This document shows positions 7,312-16,939 of a stretch of DNA of 64,000 bases, one piece after another. The position numbers were made by a program, and so were the translations under genes. The stretch is from Bacteroidia bacterium (GTDB lineage Bacteria; Bacteroidota; Bacteroidia; Flavobacteriales; Flavobacteriaceae). The stretch spans positions 1 to 64,000 of the forward strand of contig JAUIBW010000022.1 in the NCBI GenBank assembly GCA_030427585.1, read 5' to 3'. The notes below the pieces were generated by a model that worked only from the letters and a program-made list of their open reading frames with translations, was not told the DNA's origin and did no database searches. Every line of letters begins with the position of its first letter. The stretch's first letter is position 1.

Positions 7312-9546
7312 CTATATCATTTTTACTTTTGAGATGTTTCTAATTATTGTCTGGAAGAATTGTTGAGTGTCATATGGTTTAATAATGACATCATTCATGC
7401 CTACTGATAATGCTTGATTTCTTATTTCTCCTTCTTCAACAGCTGTTAGTGCTATGATCGGAATATTGACATTAAAAGTTCGTACTACTTTAGTAGCTTC
7501 AAGGCCATTCATTTCGGGCATATTAATATCCATTAATACCAAATCAAACTTTTCATTTTTTAACATTTCGATCGCATCCATGCCATTGTTTGCGATATTA
7601 CAAGTGTACCCTTTCTTTTTAAGGATATTTTGAGTGACAATTTGATTTATTTTATTGTCATCTACAATAAGAACATAGAAATTGCTTGTACCGATACTTA
7701 AATTTTCTCCTGTCTTTAACGAAATTGCTTGTTCTTTAATCGCTTTTTCATAATATAGATCAAAATAAAATTCAGATCCCTGGTTTTCTTTACTTCTTAT
7801 ATGAATTTCACTATTATGAAGATGAATTAGTTTCTTAACAATTGCTAATCCTAATCCAGTACCTTCATACTCTTGATTTTCGTTCTTTACCTGTGCAAAG
7901 TTGTCAAAAATTGTTTGTTGCTTATTTTTAGGGATTCCTATTCCATCATCTCTAACAATAAAGCGTAAAACATAATTATCTTCCTTATTGTCGATACATT
8001 TTACAGTAACCCAAATGTTTCCATCTTTGGTAAATTTAAGAGCATTACCAATTAGATTTATTAAAATTTGTGATAATCTTACCGAGTCTCCAAGTAAAGT
8101 AGTGTTTATTTTTTTGTCTATATCAATATGAACAGTATTGTTGTTGCTTTTTTGTTTGGTATGAAGAGAATTAACAATTCCTTCTATGAGTGTTCTAATA
8201 TCAAAAGATACCTTTTCGAGTTTAACTTCATTAGTTTCTATTTTACTTAACTGTAAAACATCATTAATTAAGGCTAAAAGATAATCACCAGAAAATTTTA
8301 AAGATTCTAGATATTCATTGGTCTTCTTTTTATCAGGGTTTTCCATTAACAGAGAGGTAAGTCCAATTACGCCATATAACGGTGTTCTAAGTTCGTGACT
8401 CACAGTAGAGATAAACTGGGATTTTAAAGTAGATACTTGCTCTGCAGTTTCTTTGGCACTTATTAATTCCTTGTTTTTGTCAAGTAAATCATTGTTTAGC
8501 CTTTTCTTTTGTATATTATTCTTATAAGAACTAATTAAGAAAGCTAATGATATTAGAATTAGTATAATCCCCAGGATAATACTAATCCTCCATTTTACAA
8601 CTTCTGATTCACTTTCTTTTTTCTCAGATTCTGCCTTTTTTGCTCTTTTTTCAAAAATATCAACCTCATACTTAATGTTAGCACGTCTAAGCTCTTTTAA
8701 TTTCTTATGACCATTTGCCTGTAATATATTTTGAAATTGTTTTTTCTGGTAGTTATATGCTTTTCGATAATCATCTTGTTTAACATATAGATCAGATTTG
8801 GTTTCGTAAGCAGAAGCCAATTCTTCATAATATCTAGAAATTAACTCATCGTTATTTTCTTTGTTTTTTGTTTCACCAATAGCATATGATATTGCCTTAT
8901 CTGTATATTCTTCTGATTTTTTAAACTTACGTACGCTTAGGAAATATTTTCCTAAAAGACTGTTTAATTTGGTTTTATCAAGATTTGAAGATTTTTGATG
9001 AATCAACTTTCTTGCTGGTGCCAGATATTCATAAGAACTGTCAAAATCGTTTCTGGAAATATAATATTCTCCAAGATTTAGTAATGGACGTATCATCCTT
9101 ATGGTATCTTTTAATCTTACGGCGAACTCATAAGATTTTTTGTAATACCCCACTCCTTGTTTACGAGTAAGATTGTGTTTAGTATATACTCGAGCAAGGT
9201 TATTATATAAATCTGTTTCTAGTACTTCGCTTTTTGAGCTTCGGGCATAGGTTAATGCTCTTCTATAATATCTTCTTGCTTCATTATCATCTTCACTAGT
9301 TTCATAATTTTTGGCAATAATATTATTTATATAACCAAGACTTTTATCATCATTATTGTATTGTGCATAATGAAGTGCGGCTTGGGCTATTTCCAAAGAT
9401 TGCTCATACTTGTATTCTTCCTGTAATTTTTCAGCCTTTTCGATATAACTTTGAATACTATCAGAAGTTATGGAAGATTGAGATTGTACAGAAAGAGTAA
9501 AGCTTATTAAAAATATTATAGTTATATGTTGAATAAAATATTTCAA
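7312..9546 (-). CDS. TPR-containing hybrid sensor histidine kinase/response regulator
   Basis: A 744-residue membrane hybrid kinase. Residues 1-22 form a signal segment, and about 35-280 are tetratricopeptide-like helices in the periplasm. One transmembrane helix lies at 320-340, followed by a short coiled coil. The kinase core has its phosphate-accepting H384 in SHELRTPLYG, an N-box near 497-508 (NLIGNALKFTKDG) and G-boxes DDGIGIP (533-539) and GTGLGLAI (562-569). The C-terminal receiver has DD at 629-630, phospho-acceptor D673 in LMDINMPEMNG and K723 in IIKPY. No HTH is attached, so output must pass to a partner not seen here. The gene stands alone, and its signal is unknown. Confidence 0.93.
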   Translation of the reverse strand: MKYFIQHITIIFLISFTLSVQSQSSITSDSIQSYIEKAEKLQEEYKYEQSLEIAQAALHYAQYNNDDKSLGYINNIIAKNYETSEDDNEARRYYRRALTYARSSKSEVLETDLYNNLARVYTKHNLTRKQGVGYYKKSYEFAVRLKDTIRMIRPLLNLGEYYISRNDFDSSYEYLAPARKLIHQKSSNLDKTKLNSLLGKYFLSVRKFKKSEEYTDKAISYAIGETKNKENNDELISRYYEELASAYETKSDLYVKQDDYRKAYNYQKKQFQNILQANGHKKLKELRRANIKYEVDIFEKRAKKAESEKKESESEVVKWRISIILGIILILISLAFLISSYKNNIQKKRLNNDLLDKNKELISAKETAEQVSTLKSQFISTVSHELRTPLYGVIGLTSLLMENPDKKKTNEYLESLKFSGDYLLALINDVLQLSKIETNEVKLEKVSFDIRTLIEGIVNSLHTKQKSNNNTVHIDIDKKINTTLLGDSVRLSQILINLIGNALKFTKDGNIWVTVKCIDNKEDNYVLRFIVRDDGIGIPKNKQQTIFDNFAQVKNENQEYEGTGLGLAIVKKLIHLHNSEIHIRSKENQGSEFYFDLYYEKAIKEQAISLKTGENLSIGTSNFYVLIVDDNKINQIVTQNILKKKGYTCNIANNGMDAIEMLKNEKFDLVLMDINMPEMNGLEATKVVRTFNVNIPIIALTAVEEGEIRNQALSVGMNDVIIKPYDTQQFFQTIIRNISKVKMI

Positions 9547-9772
9547 CGCTCAATAATTCTTGATTTATTTACGTTGACGAAAATACAAAAATAGATTTAA
9601 CATAGTGTAATTCACCGTAAAAAAAGTGCTATTTATCCGTAATTTTTGTAGGTAAATAGATGTTTGTGTAGGAATTTGATTCGTTTTATAAGAAATATTT
9701 CTATGATTAGAAAAAACTATTTAAATATAAATAATTAAAATTATATAGTAATTATTGTTCTGTAAGGAGGTG

Positions 9773-9780
9773 TATATTTG
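9773..9780 (+). promoter_or_regulatory. Candidate -7 box for the peroxiredoxin operon
   Basis: TATATTTG fits the Bacteroidota -7 consensus TANNTTTG and lies 45 bases before the peroxiredoxin ATG. A TTG at 9755-9757 could be part of the -33 element, though its spacing is slightly short. Confidence 0.5.
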
Positions 9781-9824
9781 TGTTGTCAAAAATTAATCAA
9801 TTATAAATTTTAAAAAACAGAAAA

Positions 9825-10463
9825 ATGGCATTTGTAGGTAAAAAATTCCCAAATCTAGACGTTGATGCAATGAACGATATGGGGGATACTTTTAAACTTA
9901 ACATTTTAGAAGAAGCTAAAAATAAAAATAAAAAAGTATTACTCTTTTGGTATCCTAAGGATTTTACATTTGTTTGTCCAACAGAATTGCATGCTTTTCA
10001 AGAGGCTTTAAATGAATTTGAAAAAAGAAATACAATCGTAATCGGTGCTTCCTGTGATACTCCAGAAGTTCATTTTGCATGGTTAAATACATCAAAAGAT
10101 AACGGAGGTATCGAAGGAGTAACCTACCCGATTCTTGCAGATTCTAACCGTAATCTTGCTAGCACATTGGGTATCCTTGATATCACAAATGAAACTTATA
10201 ACGAAGAAACTGGAGTTGTGACTGTAGAAGGAGATAATGTAACCTATAGAGCTACTTATTTGATTGATGAAGAAGGTACAGTTTTTCATGAAGGAATAAA
10301 CCATATGCCTGTTGGTCGAAATGTAGCCGAGTTTTTAAGATTGATTGATGCTTATACACATGTACAAAAAAATGGAGAAGTATGTCCAGCAAACTGGGAA
10401 GAAGGAAAAGATGCAATGAATGCAGATAGAAAAGGAGTAGCTTCTTACCTAGCAACTCATTAA
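9825..10463 (+). CDS. Peroxiredoxin (AhpC/Prx family)
   Basis: A 212-residue thiol peroxidase of the AhpC/TSA family. The peroxidatic cysteine is C51 in FTFVCPTE, and the usual Thr and Arg partners of the site are nearby. A resolving cysteine, C187 in GEVCPANW, near the C-terminus indicates a typical 2-Cys mechanism. It reduces hydrogen peroxide and organic peroxides in the cytoplasm. The thioredoxin-like gene directly downstream is a natural reductant. A hairpin terminator between the two genes suggests that the peroxiredoxin transcript is more abundant, with partial read-through. Confidence 0.93.
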   Translation: MAFVGKKFPNLDVDAMNDMGDTFKLNILEEAKNKNKKVLLFWYPKDFTFVCPTELHAFQEALNEFEKRNTIVIGASCDTPEVHFAWLNTSKDNGGIEGVTYPILADSNRNLASTLGILDITNETYNEETGVVTVEGDNVTYRATYLIDEEGTVFHEGINHMPVGRNVAEFLRLIDAYTHVQKNGEVCPANWEEGKDAMNADRKGVASYLATH

Positions 10464-10482
10464 TGACAATCCTAATTAAAAA

Positions 10483-10516
10483 TTTCTCTGGGCAATAATA
10501 CCCAGAGAAATTTTTT
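10483..10516 (+). terminator. Terminator after the peroxiredoxin gene
   Basis: A perfect 10-bp stem (TTTCTCTGGG / CCCAGAGAAA) with an 8-nt loop is followed by six T. It sits between the peroxiredoxin and thioredoxin genes and probably attenuates the operon. Confidence 0.85.
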
Positions 10517-10537
10517 CTAAACTTTAATTCAAATAAT

Positions 10538-10852
10538 ATGGTACAAGAACTAGCAGCAGATAATCTTTCACAGCTAATACAGGATAACGATACTGTGATT
10601 GTACAGTATTCTGCCACTTGGTGTGGTAACTGTAGGATTATGAAACCAAAATTTAAAAAACTGGCTTCAGAAAATAATGATACAACTTTTGTTATTGTTG
10701 ATGCTGAAAAATATCCTGAATCAAGAAAATTAGCTACGGTAGATAATCTTCCGACATTTGCTGCATTCAAAGGTGGAGCTTTTGTAAATCAGGTTCAAAC
10801 TAATAAATTTGATATTCTAAAAAATTTGGTGGATGAAGTTACCAGTAATTAA
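10538..10852 (+). CDS. Thioredoxin-like protein with a CGNC active site
   Basis: A 104-residue single-domain thioredoxin fold without a signal peptide. The redox site ATWCGNCRIMKP has C29 and C32, so it differs from the classical CGPC; the Asn in place of Pro should change the redox potential. The cis-Pro segment LPTFAAFKGG is intact. It probably reduces the peroxiredoxin encoded just upstream. Its last 20 bases overlap the start of the next small gene, so the two are translationally coupled. Confidence 0.88.
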   Translation: MVQELAADNLSQLIQDNDTVIVQYSATWCGNCRIMKPKFKKLASENNDTTFVIVDAEKYPESRKLATVDNLPTFAAFKGGAFVNQVQTNKFDILKNLVDEVTSN

Positions 10853-11090
10853 ACACCTTACAAGCTTTATCGAAGAAAACGATGAAGATTTTATCGTAGA
10901 AACTATTGAAACTCTAGAAGCATTAACAGAAATACCTTCATTAAAAGATGAAGAGTTAGATGTTATCGGAGAGCTAATCTCTAATATGTATGGAGCTCTA
11001 GAAGTTGATAAAATGATCAAAGAAGGTACACCAAAAAAAGAAGCTCTAAATAGCTTTATGAAAAGAGTCCTTGGATCTATAGATACCTAA
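10833..11090 (+). CDS. Small acidic helical protein of the peroxiredoxin operon (DUF6952-like)
   Basis: An 85-residue protein, acidic and predicted to be all-helical, with no cysteine and no signal peptide. It starts MKLPVIKHLTSFIEENDEDF and has a central EIPSLKDEELDVIGELISNMYGA. I recall similar small proteins behind peroxiredoxin-thioredoxin pairs in Flavobacteriaceae, tentatively DUF6952. No function is known. The 20-base overlap with the thioredoxin gene and the strong terminator after it place it firmly in this antioxidant operon, perhaps as an adaptor or regulator. Confidence 0.7.
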   Translation: MKLPVIKHLTSFIEENDEDFIVETIETLEALTEIPSLKDEELDVIGELISNMYGALEVDKMIKEGTPKKEALNSFMKRVLGSIDT

Positions 11091-11095
11091 AAAAC

Positions 11096-11129
11096 AAAAA
11101 ACCTACTATAAATAATTGTAGGTTTTTTT
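11096..11129 (+). terminator. Terminator of the peroxiredoxin-thioredoxin operon
   Basis: The stem AAAAAACCTAC / GTAGGTTTTTT with an 11-nt loop ends in a seven-T run, directly after the small DUF6952-like gene. Confidence 0.85.
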
Positions 11130-11203
11130 ATTTTCTAAAAACTTATTAATATTACAATATAATCTTACTAATTTTATAACTCTTAAAACAACAATCATTT
11201 ATT

Positions 11204-11704
11204 ATGGCTTCAATAACATTAAAAGGAAATACAATTCACACTAGTGGAAATTTACCAGAAGTAGGACAAAGTGCACCAGATTTTGAAATGGTAAATACCG
11301 ATTTATCTACAGCAAAATTATCTGATTATAAAGGAAATAGAGTGGTTTTAAATGTTTTTCCTTCTATAGATACAGGAATTTGTGCGGCTTCGGTAAGAGC
11401 ATTTAATAAAGAAGCAAGTAATTTATCAAATACTAAAGTATTGTGTATATCACGCGACTTACCTTTTGCTCAAGATCGTTTTTGTGGAGCAGAAGGATTA
11501 GAAAATGTAATCAATCATTCTGATTTTAGAACTGGAGAGTTTGGAAAAAACTACGGACTAGAAATTGTAGATGGACCACTACAAGGATTGCATTCTAGAG
11601 CAGTTATTGTTCTTGATGAGAATGGAACTGTTTTATATACAGAACAAGTACCAGAAATAGTACAGGAACCAGATTATTCTGCTGCACTCAAAATATTGTC
11701 TTAG
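11204..11704 (+). CDS. tpx: Thiol peroxidase Tpx (atypical 2-Cys peroxiredoxin)
   Basis: A 166-residue Tpx-family peroxidase. The peroxidatic C60 lies in SIDTGICAASVRAFN and the resolving C94 in RDLPFAQDRFCGAEG, the hallmark pair of this subfamily, in which the disulfide forms within one subunit. It prefers alkyl hydroperoxides and is recycled by thioredoxin. It follows the other antioxidant genes but is separated by a terminator, so it has its own promoter. The next gene begins only 6 bases downstream and is probably co-transcribed. Confidence 0.95.
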   Translation: MASITLKGNTIHTSGNLPEVGQSAPDFEMVNTDLSTAKLSDYKGNRVVLNVFPSIDTGICAASVRAFNKEASNLSNTKVLCISRDLPFAQDRFCGAEGLENVINHSDFRTGEFGKNYGLEIVDGPLQGLHSRAVIVLDENGTVLYTEQVPEIVQEPDYSAALKILS

Positions 11705-11710
11705 TACCTT

Positions 11711-12079
11711 ATGAGTAAAGCATTAAAATTTGTAGTTGGCAGATTGCGAGGTTGTGGTTATGCTTTTAAAGGAGCTCTGTTGTTGATAAAAACAGAACCA
11801 AGTATACAAGTACAGGTTGGGATTGCAATAGTAATGACAATATTAGGTTTTTATTTCAATATTACTTCGATCGAATGGATTTTGCAAATTTTTGCTATTG
11901 GATTGGTAATGAGTGTTGAAGGGATAAATACCGCAATCGAAGCAATCGCAGATTTTGTTCATCCAGATTTTCATAATAAAATAGGGGTTATAAAAGATAT
12001 AGCTGCGGGAGCTGTTTTTATAGCTGCAATTACAGCTATAATAATCGGATTGTTAATTTATATCCCTTATTTAGTTTAG
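11711..12079 (+). CDS. dgkA: Diacylglycerol kinase family membrane protein (DgkA-like)
   Basis: A 122-residue integral membrane kinase of the small DgkA family. An amphipathic N-terminal helix (RGCGYAFKGALLLIKTEPS) is followed by three transmembrane helices. The catalytic motif, SVEGINTAIEAIADFV near residues 77-92, contains the conserved Glu and Asn residues. In Gram-negative bacteria the enzyme recycles diacylglycerol; in Gram-positive relatives it phosphorylates undecaprenol. Bacteroidota members could do either. It is encoded 6 bases after tpx, just ahead of ftsK. Confidence 0.88.
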   Translation: MSKALKFVVGRLRGCGYAFKGALLLIKTEPSIQVQVGIAIVMTILGFYFNITSIEWILQIFAIGLVMSVEGINTAIEAIADFVHPDFHNKIGVIKDIAAGAVFIAAITAIIIGLLIYIPYLV

Positions 12080-12120
12080 AAAATTTTTTAGTCATTTTTA
12101 CGTTCCAATATAGATATTCG

Positions 12121-12128
12121 TATTTTTG
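12121..12128 (+). promoter_or_regulatory. Candidate -7 box for ftsK
   Basis: TATTTTTG fits TANNTTTG and ends 18 bases before the ftsK start codon, so the transcript would have a very short leader. Confidence 0.4.
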
Positions 12129-12146
12129 CGATAAGATATCCAAAAA

Positions 12147-14642
12147 ATGGCCAAAAAAAAGGTAAGTACAAAAAGGAAAACAATAAAAAAACCTAAAACT
12201 TCACTAAAAGAAAAATTTACGTTATCAAGACAACAGAAAGTTGTTCTAGGTACTTTCTTGTTCTTTTTAGGGATAGGACTATTTTTTGCTTTTGTTTCGT
12301 TTTTCTTTAATTGGAAAATTGATCAAAGTGAAATATCTCAATTTTATAATAGAACATCATCTCCAAAAAACTGGCTGAGTAAATTTGGAGCCACCGTAAG
12401 TCATTTCTTTATTTTTAAAGGATTTGGAATCTCTGCATTAGTTATTCCTGTATTAACCTTATTAACAGGAGTGTATTTGTTCTTTGACCTCAACAAAAAG
12501 AAACTATTTGGATTTTGGTTTTGGGGAGGACTAGTTATGCTATGGATATCCATTGTTTTGGGCTTTGTAGAAAAAGATGGTGGATTATTAGCAGGTATTA
12601 TAGGATATGAAATTAATGATTTTTTAAGAGACTATATTGGTTTTATAGGTACTGTTCTTGTACTTGCTTTTTTTGCAATAGTATATATAGTAGTACGTCT
12701 AAGATATACTCCCGAGAAAATATCTGATTCCTTAAAAAGTACACAAAAAGCTATAGCAAAGGATTTTGAAGTAAAGCCACAAACAAATAATGGACAAACC
12801 GTATCAACTCCTACCTCTGATAATTCTAGCGCTAGTATTAAAGAAAAAATAGACTCAATTATTACTAAATCCAAAGATTTTAATAAAAAACATGAGGATA
12901 AAAAGCAAAATGAGAAAGAAGATATAACTAAAAAAGATAGTAATACCGGGGAAATTGCATTAAACCCTACAATTAATGATTTTTATAGAGATCCGAATAA
13001 TCGAAATAACGAAGTTCCAGAGAAATTAATCATAAAATCAGAAGATAATCCCGAGGATATTGCAATGGAAGTAGAAACTACGGTAGAAGAAGAAGTAGTT
13101 GGAGACCTAAGTGCTAAGTTAGTTAAAGATTTTGGTGAGTTTGATCCAAAACTAGAGTTAGGGAACTATAAATTTCCGGCAATTAGCCTATTAAAAGATT
13201 ATACTACACAGTCAGGAGGAATTACTATTGACCAGGGAGAATTAGAAGAAAATAAAAACCGTATTGTAGAGACACTTAAAAATTACAAAATTGAAATAGC
13301 TCAAATTAAAGCTACGGTTGGTCCTACAGTAACATTATATGAAATTGTACCCGAAGCTGGAATTCGAATTTCTAAAATTAAAAATCTGGAAGATGATATT
13401 GCATTATCATTAGCAGCTCTGGGAATTCGTATAATTGCTCCTATACCTGGTAAAGGAACTATTGGGATAGAAGTACCGAATAAAAAAGCTACTATCGTAT
13501 CAATGCGATCTGCAATCTCTTCTTCAAAATTTCAGAATGCAGAAATGGAATTGCCGTTATCTTTAGGTAAAACGATTTCAAACGAAACATTTGTAGTAGA
13601 CCTTGCCAAAATGCCACATCTTCTTATGGCAGGAGCTACAGGACAAGGAAAATCTGTTGGACTTAATGCGATACTTACCTCATTGCTTTATAAGAAGCAT
13701 CCTGCAGAAGTAAAATTTGTTTTAGTAGACCCTAAAAAGGTAGAACTTACATTGTTTAATAAGATCGAAAGACATTACCTAGCCAAATTGCCTGATACAG
13801 AAGAAGCTATTATTACAGATAATACTAAGGTAATTAATACACTTAATTCTTTATGTATTGAGATGGATGCAAGGTATGACCTACTAAAACAGGCAATGGT
13901 TAGAAATATTAAAGAATATAATGCAAAATTTAAAGCAAGAAAATTAAATCCCGAGAATGGGCATAAGTTTTTACCATATATTGTACTTGTAGTAGATGAA
14001 TTCGCAGATCTCATTATGACTGCAGGAAAAGAGGTAGAAACTCCTATTGCCAGATTGGCTCAGTTAGCTCGTGCAATTGGTATACATCTTATTATCGCCA
14101 CCCAACGACCATCTGTAAATGTAATAACAGGTATGATCAAAGCTAATTTTCCTGCCAGAATTGCATTTAGGGTGACTTCTAAAATAGATTCTCGTACAAT
14201 TTTGGATACAGGAGGAGCAGATCAATTAATTGGTAGAGGAGACATGTTGTATACACAAGGAAATGATATTGTAAGAATACAATGTGCCTTTGTAGATACA
14301 CCAGAAGTAGAGCGAATAACAGATTATATTGGTAGTCAAAAAGCGTATCCAGAAGCACATCTGTTACCAGAATATTTGGGAGAAGAAAGTGGCACAAGTC
14401 TTGATATAGATAAAAACGATAGAGATAAACTTTTTGCTGAAGCTGCAGAAGTAATTGTAACAGCTCAACAAGGGTCAGCGTCTCTATTACAAAGGAAATT
14501 AAAATTAGGATACAATAGAGCAGGTAGATTAATTGATCAATTAGAAGCTGCGGGAGTTGTTGGTCCCTTTGAAGGAAGTAAAGCAAGACAGGTTTTAGTA
14601 CCCGATTTAATTTCACTTCAGCAATTACTGGATAATGAGTAA
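12147..14642 (+). CDS. ftsK: DNA translocase FtsK
   Basis: An 831-residue FtsK/SpoIIIE ATPase that pumps DNA through the closing septum and helps resolve chromosome dimers. After a basic N-terminus, four transmembrane helices occupy about residues 30-185. A charged low-complexity linker covers about 200-300. The motor then has Walker A GATGQGKS near 495-503 and Walker B YIVLVVDEFADLI near 611-622. The C-terminal gamma winged helix (about 765-831, with LLQRKLKLGYNRAGRLIDQL) recognises polar guide sequences. It is complete and of normal size for the phylum. The LolA-like gene follows 54 bases later. Confidence 0.96.
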   Translation: MAKKKVSTKRKTIKKPKTSLKEKFTLSRQQKVVLGTFLFFLGIGLFFAFVSFFFNWKIDQSEISQFYNRTSSPKNWLSKFGATVSHFFIFKGFGISALVIPVLTLLTGVYLFFDLNKKKLFGFWFWGGLVMLWISIVLGFVEKDGGLLAGIIGYEINDFLRDYIGFIGTVLVLAFFAIVYIVVRLRYTPEKISDSLKSTQKAIAKDFEVKPQTNNGQTVSTPTSDNSSASIKEKIDSIITKSKDFNKKHEDKKQNEKEDITKKDSNTGEIALNPTINDFYRDPNNRNNEVPEKLIIKSEDNPEDIAMEVETTVEEEVVGDLSAKLVKDFGEFDPKLELGNYKFPAISLLKDYTTQSGGITIDQGELEENKNRIVETLKNYKIEIAQIKATVGPTVTLYEIVPEAGIRISKIKNLEDDIALSLAALGIRIIAPIPGKGTIGIEVPNKKATIVSMRSAISSSKFQNAEMELPLSLGKTISNETFVVDLAKMPHLLMAGATGQGKSVGLNAILTSLLYKKHPAEVKFVLVDPKKVELTLFNKIERHYLAKLPDTEEAIITDNTKVINTLNSLCIEMDARYDLLKQAMVRNIKEYNAKFKARKLNPENGHKFLPYIVLVVDEFADLIMTAGKEVETPIARLAQLARAIGIHLIIATQRPSVNVITGMIKANFPARIAFRVTSKIDSRTILDTGGADQLIGRGDMLYTQGNDIVRIQCAFVDTPEVERITDYIGSQKAYPEAHLLPEYLGEESGTSLDIDKNDRDKLFAEAAEVIVTAQQGSASLLQRKLKLGYNRAGRLIDQLEAAGVVGPFEGSKARQVLVPDLISLQQLLDNE

Positions 14643-14696
14643 TGAGCTGATTATAATGTGGTAATGATAATTAGTAACTAAAGAAGAATAAATAAA

Positions 14697-15332
14697 ATGA
14701 TAAAAAAGGCTATATTTTTACTATTTGTATTGGGTATAACAACTGCACAGGCCCAAAGTGCCAAAGACCTTTTGGATGAGGTTTCTAAAAAAGTAAATAG
14801 CTACACCAATATTGTTATTAACTTTAAATATTCTATTCATAATCAGGCAGAACATGTTGCTCAGGAAACCAGAGGAGATGTAACATTACAAGGAAACAAG
14901 TACCTGCTTAATATTATGGGTACCAAACGTATGTATGATGGTAAAAAGTTGCACGTAATTGTTCCAGAAGATGAGGAAATCAATATTTCTTCTCAGGATG
15001 AAGATGATGGCACTAGTGTGACTCCTTCAAAAATGCTAACGTTCTATGAAGATGGATATACCTATAAAATGGATATTATCCAGGATGTAAAAGGTAGAAA
15101 AATTCAATATGTAAAATTAGTACCTATCGATTCGAAAAGTGATTTAAAAGAAATATTACTTGGTATTGATAAGCAAACAAAGCATATTTACAAAATGATT
15201 CAGAAACAAAATAATGGTACTAATGTTACAATTACGGTGAATAGTTTCAAAACTAATCAACCACTTTCGAAAACATTATTTGTATTTGATAAATCAAAAT
15301 ATGAAAATTATTATATCAATCGCTTAGATTAG
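14697..15332 (+). CDS. LolA-like outer-membrane lipoprotein carrier
   Basis: A 211-residue periplasmic protein with a clear signal peptide (MIKKAIFLLFVLGITTAQAQ). The mature part has the LolA/LolB open-barrel pattern: an N-terminal helix (AKDLLDEVSKKVNSYTNI), repeating strands such as ETRGDVTLQGNKYLLNIMG, a YDGKKLHVIVPEDEEINI segment and a C-terminal DIKEILLGIDKQ-like region. It would ferry lipoproteins from the inner to the outer membrane. It sits between ftsK and an LptF/G-type permease, an envelope-biogenesis neighbourhood. Confidence 0.85.
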   Translation: MIKKAIFLLFVLGITTAQAQSAKDLLDEVSKKVNSYTNIVINFKYSIHNQAEHVAQETRGDVTLQGNKYLLNIMGTKRMYDGKKLHVIVPEDEEINISSQDEDDGTSVTPSKMLTFYEDGYTYKMDIIQDVKGRKIQYVKLVPIDSKSDLKEILLGIDKQTKHIYKMIQKQNNGTNVTITVNSFKTNQPLSKTLFVFDKSKYENYYINRLD

Positions 15333-15449
15333 AAACGATAAAACATAAAAAATATAACAGTATAGAAAAGAACGGGTGTAAAAGTTTACAAACGTTCTTT
15401 AGTTTTTTTGATTAATGTATAGTTTTAGCGGTTAGAAAACAGAAAACGA

Positions 15450-16898
15450 GTGAAGATTCTAGATCGATATATTTTAACAACTTTTGTAAAGACATTTTTT
15501 CCGCTCTTTATCATTATTATGTTTATCCTTTTATTACAAACAATTTGGTTGTTTATATCAGAATTAGCAGGAAAAGACCTCGATTTTTCAGTAATATTAA
15601 AATTTTTGACGTTTGCAACACCAAGATTGATTCCTATGGTTTTGCCACTAACCATTTTACTAACGTCTATTATGATTTTTGGGAATTTTGCCGAGAATTA
15701 TGAGTTTGCTGCTATGAAATCTTCTGGGATATCCTTGCAACGAGCTATGAGAACCTTATCTGTTTTTATCTTTTTTGTAGGAATAGGCGCTTTTCTATTT
15801 TCGAATACAGTAATCCCGTCTTCGGAGAAAAGATTTATAAATCTTCGTAAAAATATAGTAAAAGTAAAACCCGCAATGGTGATAACCCCTAATCAGTTTA
15901 ATGATTTAGGGGATATAAATATAAAAGTAGCAGAAAAATACGGTGATAATGATGAGTTTCTTAGAGACGTTATCATTCATAAGAAAGCAGCAAGACCTGG
16001 TAATTTTACAGTTATTAAAGCCGTAGGAGGGGAGTTAAAAGGTAATATCAATTCTGATTTGATTACCTTAGTCCTTAATGATGGTAATTATTATGATGAG
16101 ATTCAGCAGAATTCTCCTCAAAAAAGAAATAAATTACCTTTTGCCAAAACACATTTTAAAAAATATGTTCTTAATATAGATTTGTCATCTTTGGGTAATG
16201 TAGATATGGATGAGCAACAATATAGCAAAGGATATAATATGCTTAATGTTAATGAGCTAAAAGGCCAGATAGATACACTATCTATTCAGGTTAACAAGGA
16301 TGTAAAGAATATGACGGGAGAAATCGATAGAATGATAGGGTTTGAAGGGTTAAATAGGAATATTAAAATAAAAGATTCTCTTTCAAAAACAAGTAATGAT
16401 ACATTATTACATATAAGAGATTATTTTACTACGCTTAAAAAAGTACAGATATACCAGATTGCAGCATCTACTGCAGATGGAGTAATAAGAAAATTAAATT
16501 CGACACAGAAAAATCTAAGTTTTAAGAAAAGAGCTCTAAATAAATACGAAATGTCATTGCATGATAAATTTGCTTTAGGAATTTCATGTATCTTATTGTT
16601 TTTTGTAGGAGCTCCTTTGGGAGCTATAATTCGTAAAGGAGGCTTAGGGCTACCTATAGTTATTGGAGTAGTGTTGTTTTTGACCTATCATTTTATTGGC
16701 ATTTTTGCTAAAAATAGTGCTGAAGAAGGAGGGATCCCTCCATTCGTAGGCTCATGGCTTTCTACATGCATTGTATTTCCATTAAGTATATTTCTAACGT
16801 ATAGAGCTACTACAGATCAAGGAATTTTTAATCTGGACACTTTTGTCCAGCCAATAAAGAATTTCTTTGCAAAACGACCTTCTAAATCCAAAAAATAG
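15450..16898 (+). CDS. LptF/LptG family LPS-transport permease
   Basis: A 482-residue YjgP/YjgQ-family permease of the LPS exporter. The GTG start gives MKILDRYILTTFVKTFFPLF, the typical opening of these proteins, so GTG is accepted. Three transmembrane helices lie in the first 115 residues, a large periplasmic beta-jellyroll domain follows (about 120-370), and three helices lie at the C-terminus (about 378-465). It forms the membrane part of LptB2FG that pulls LPS from the inner membrane. I cannot decide between LptF and LptG. The periplasmic domain has an extra helical insert (about 270-350). Confidence 0.9.
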   Translation: MKILDRYILTTFVKTFFPLFIIIMFILLLQTIWLFISELAGKDLDFSVILKFLTFATPRLIPMVLPLTILLTSIMIFGNFAENYEFAAMKSSGISLQRAMRTLSVFIFFVGIGAFLFSNTVIPSSEKRFINLRKNIVKVKPAMVITPNQFNDLGDINIKVAEKYGDNDEFLRDVIIHKKAARPGNFTVIKAVGGELKGNINSDLITLVLNDGNYYDEIQQNSPQKRNKLPFAKTHFKKYVLNIDLSSLGNVDMDEQQYSKGYNMLNVNELKGQIDTLSIQVNKDVKNMTGEIDRMIGFEGLNRNIKIKDSLSKTSNDTLLHIRDYFTTLKKVQIYQIAASTADGVIRKLNSTQKNLSFKKRALNKYEMSLHDKFALGISCILLFFVGAPLGAIIRKGGLGLPIVIGVVLFLTYHFIGIFAKNSAEEGGIPPFVGSWLSTCIVFPLSIFLTYRATTDQGIFNLDTFVQPIKNFFAKRPSKSKK

Positions 16899-16911
16899 AT
16901 TTCTTTTTAGA

Positions 16912-16919
16912 TATCTTTG
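16912..16919 (+). promoter_or_regulatory. Candidate -7 box for ribBA
   Basis: TATCTTTG fits TANNTTTG and lies 20 bases before the ribBA ATG, just after the permease stop codon. Confidence 0.4.
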
Positions 16920-16939
16920 CCGGTAATAAATTTAAGAGT

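Noticed and set aside
10252..10770. 172-residue minus-strand open frame
   Set aside because: It runs antisense across the peroxiredoxin end, a strong terminator and the thioredoxin gene, all of which are well supported.
14179..14616. 145-residue open frame on the minus strand
   Set aside because: It is antisense to the end of ftsK and leucine/tyrosine-rich from codon-position bias of the sense gene; ftsK is clearly the real gene.
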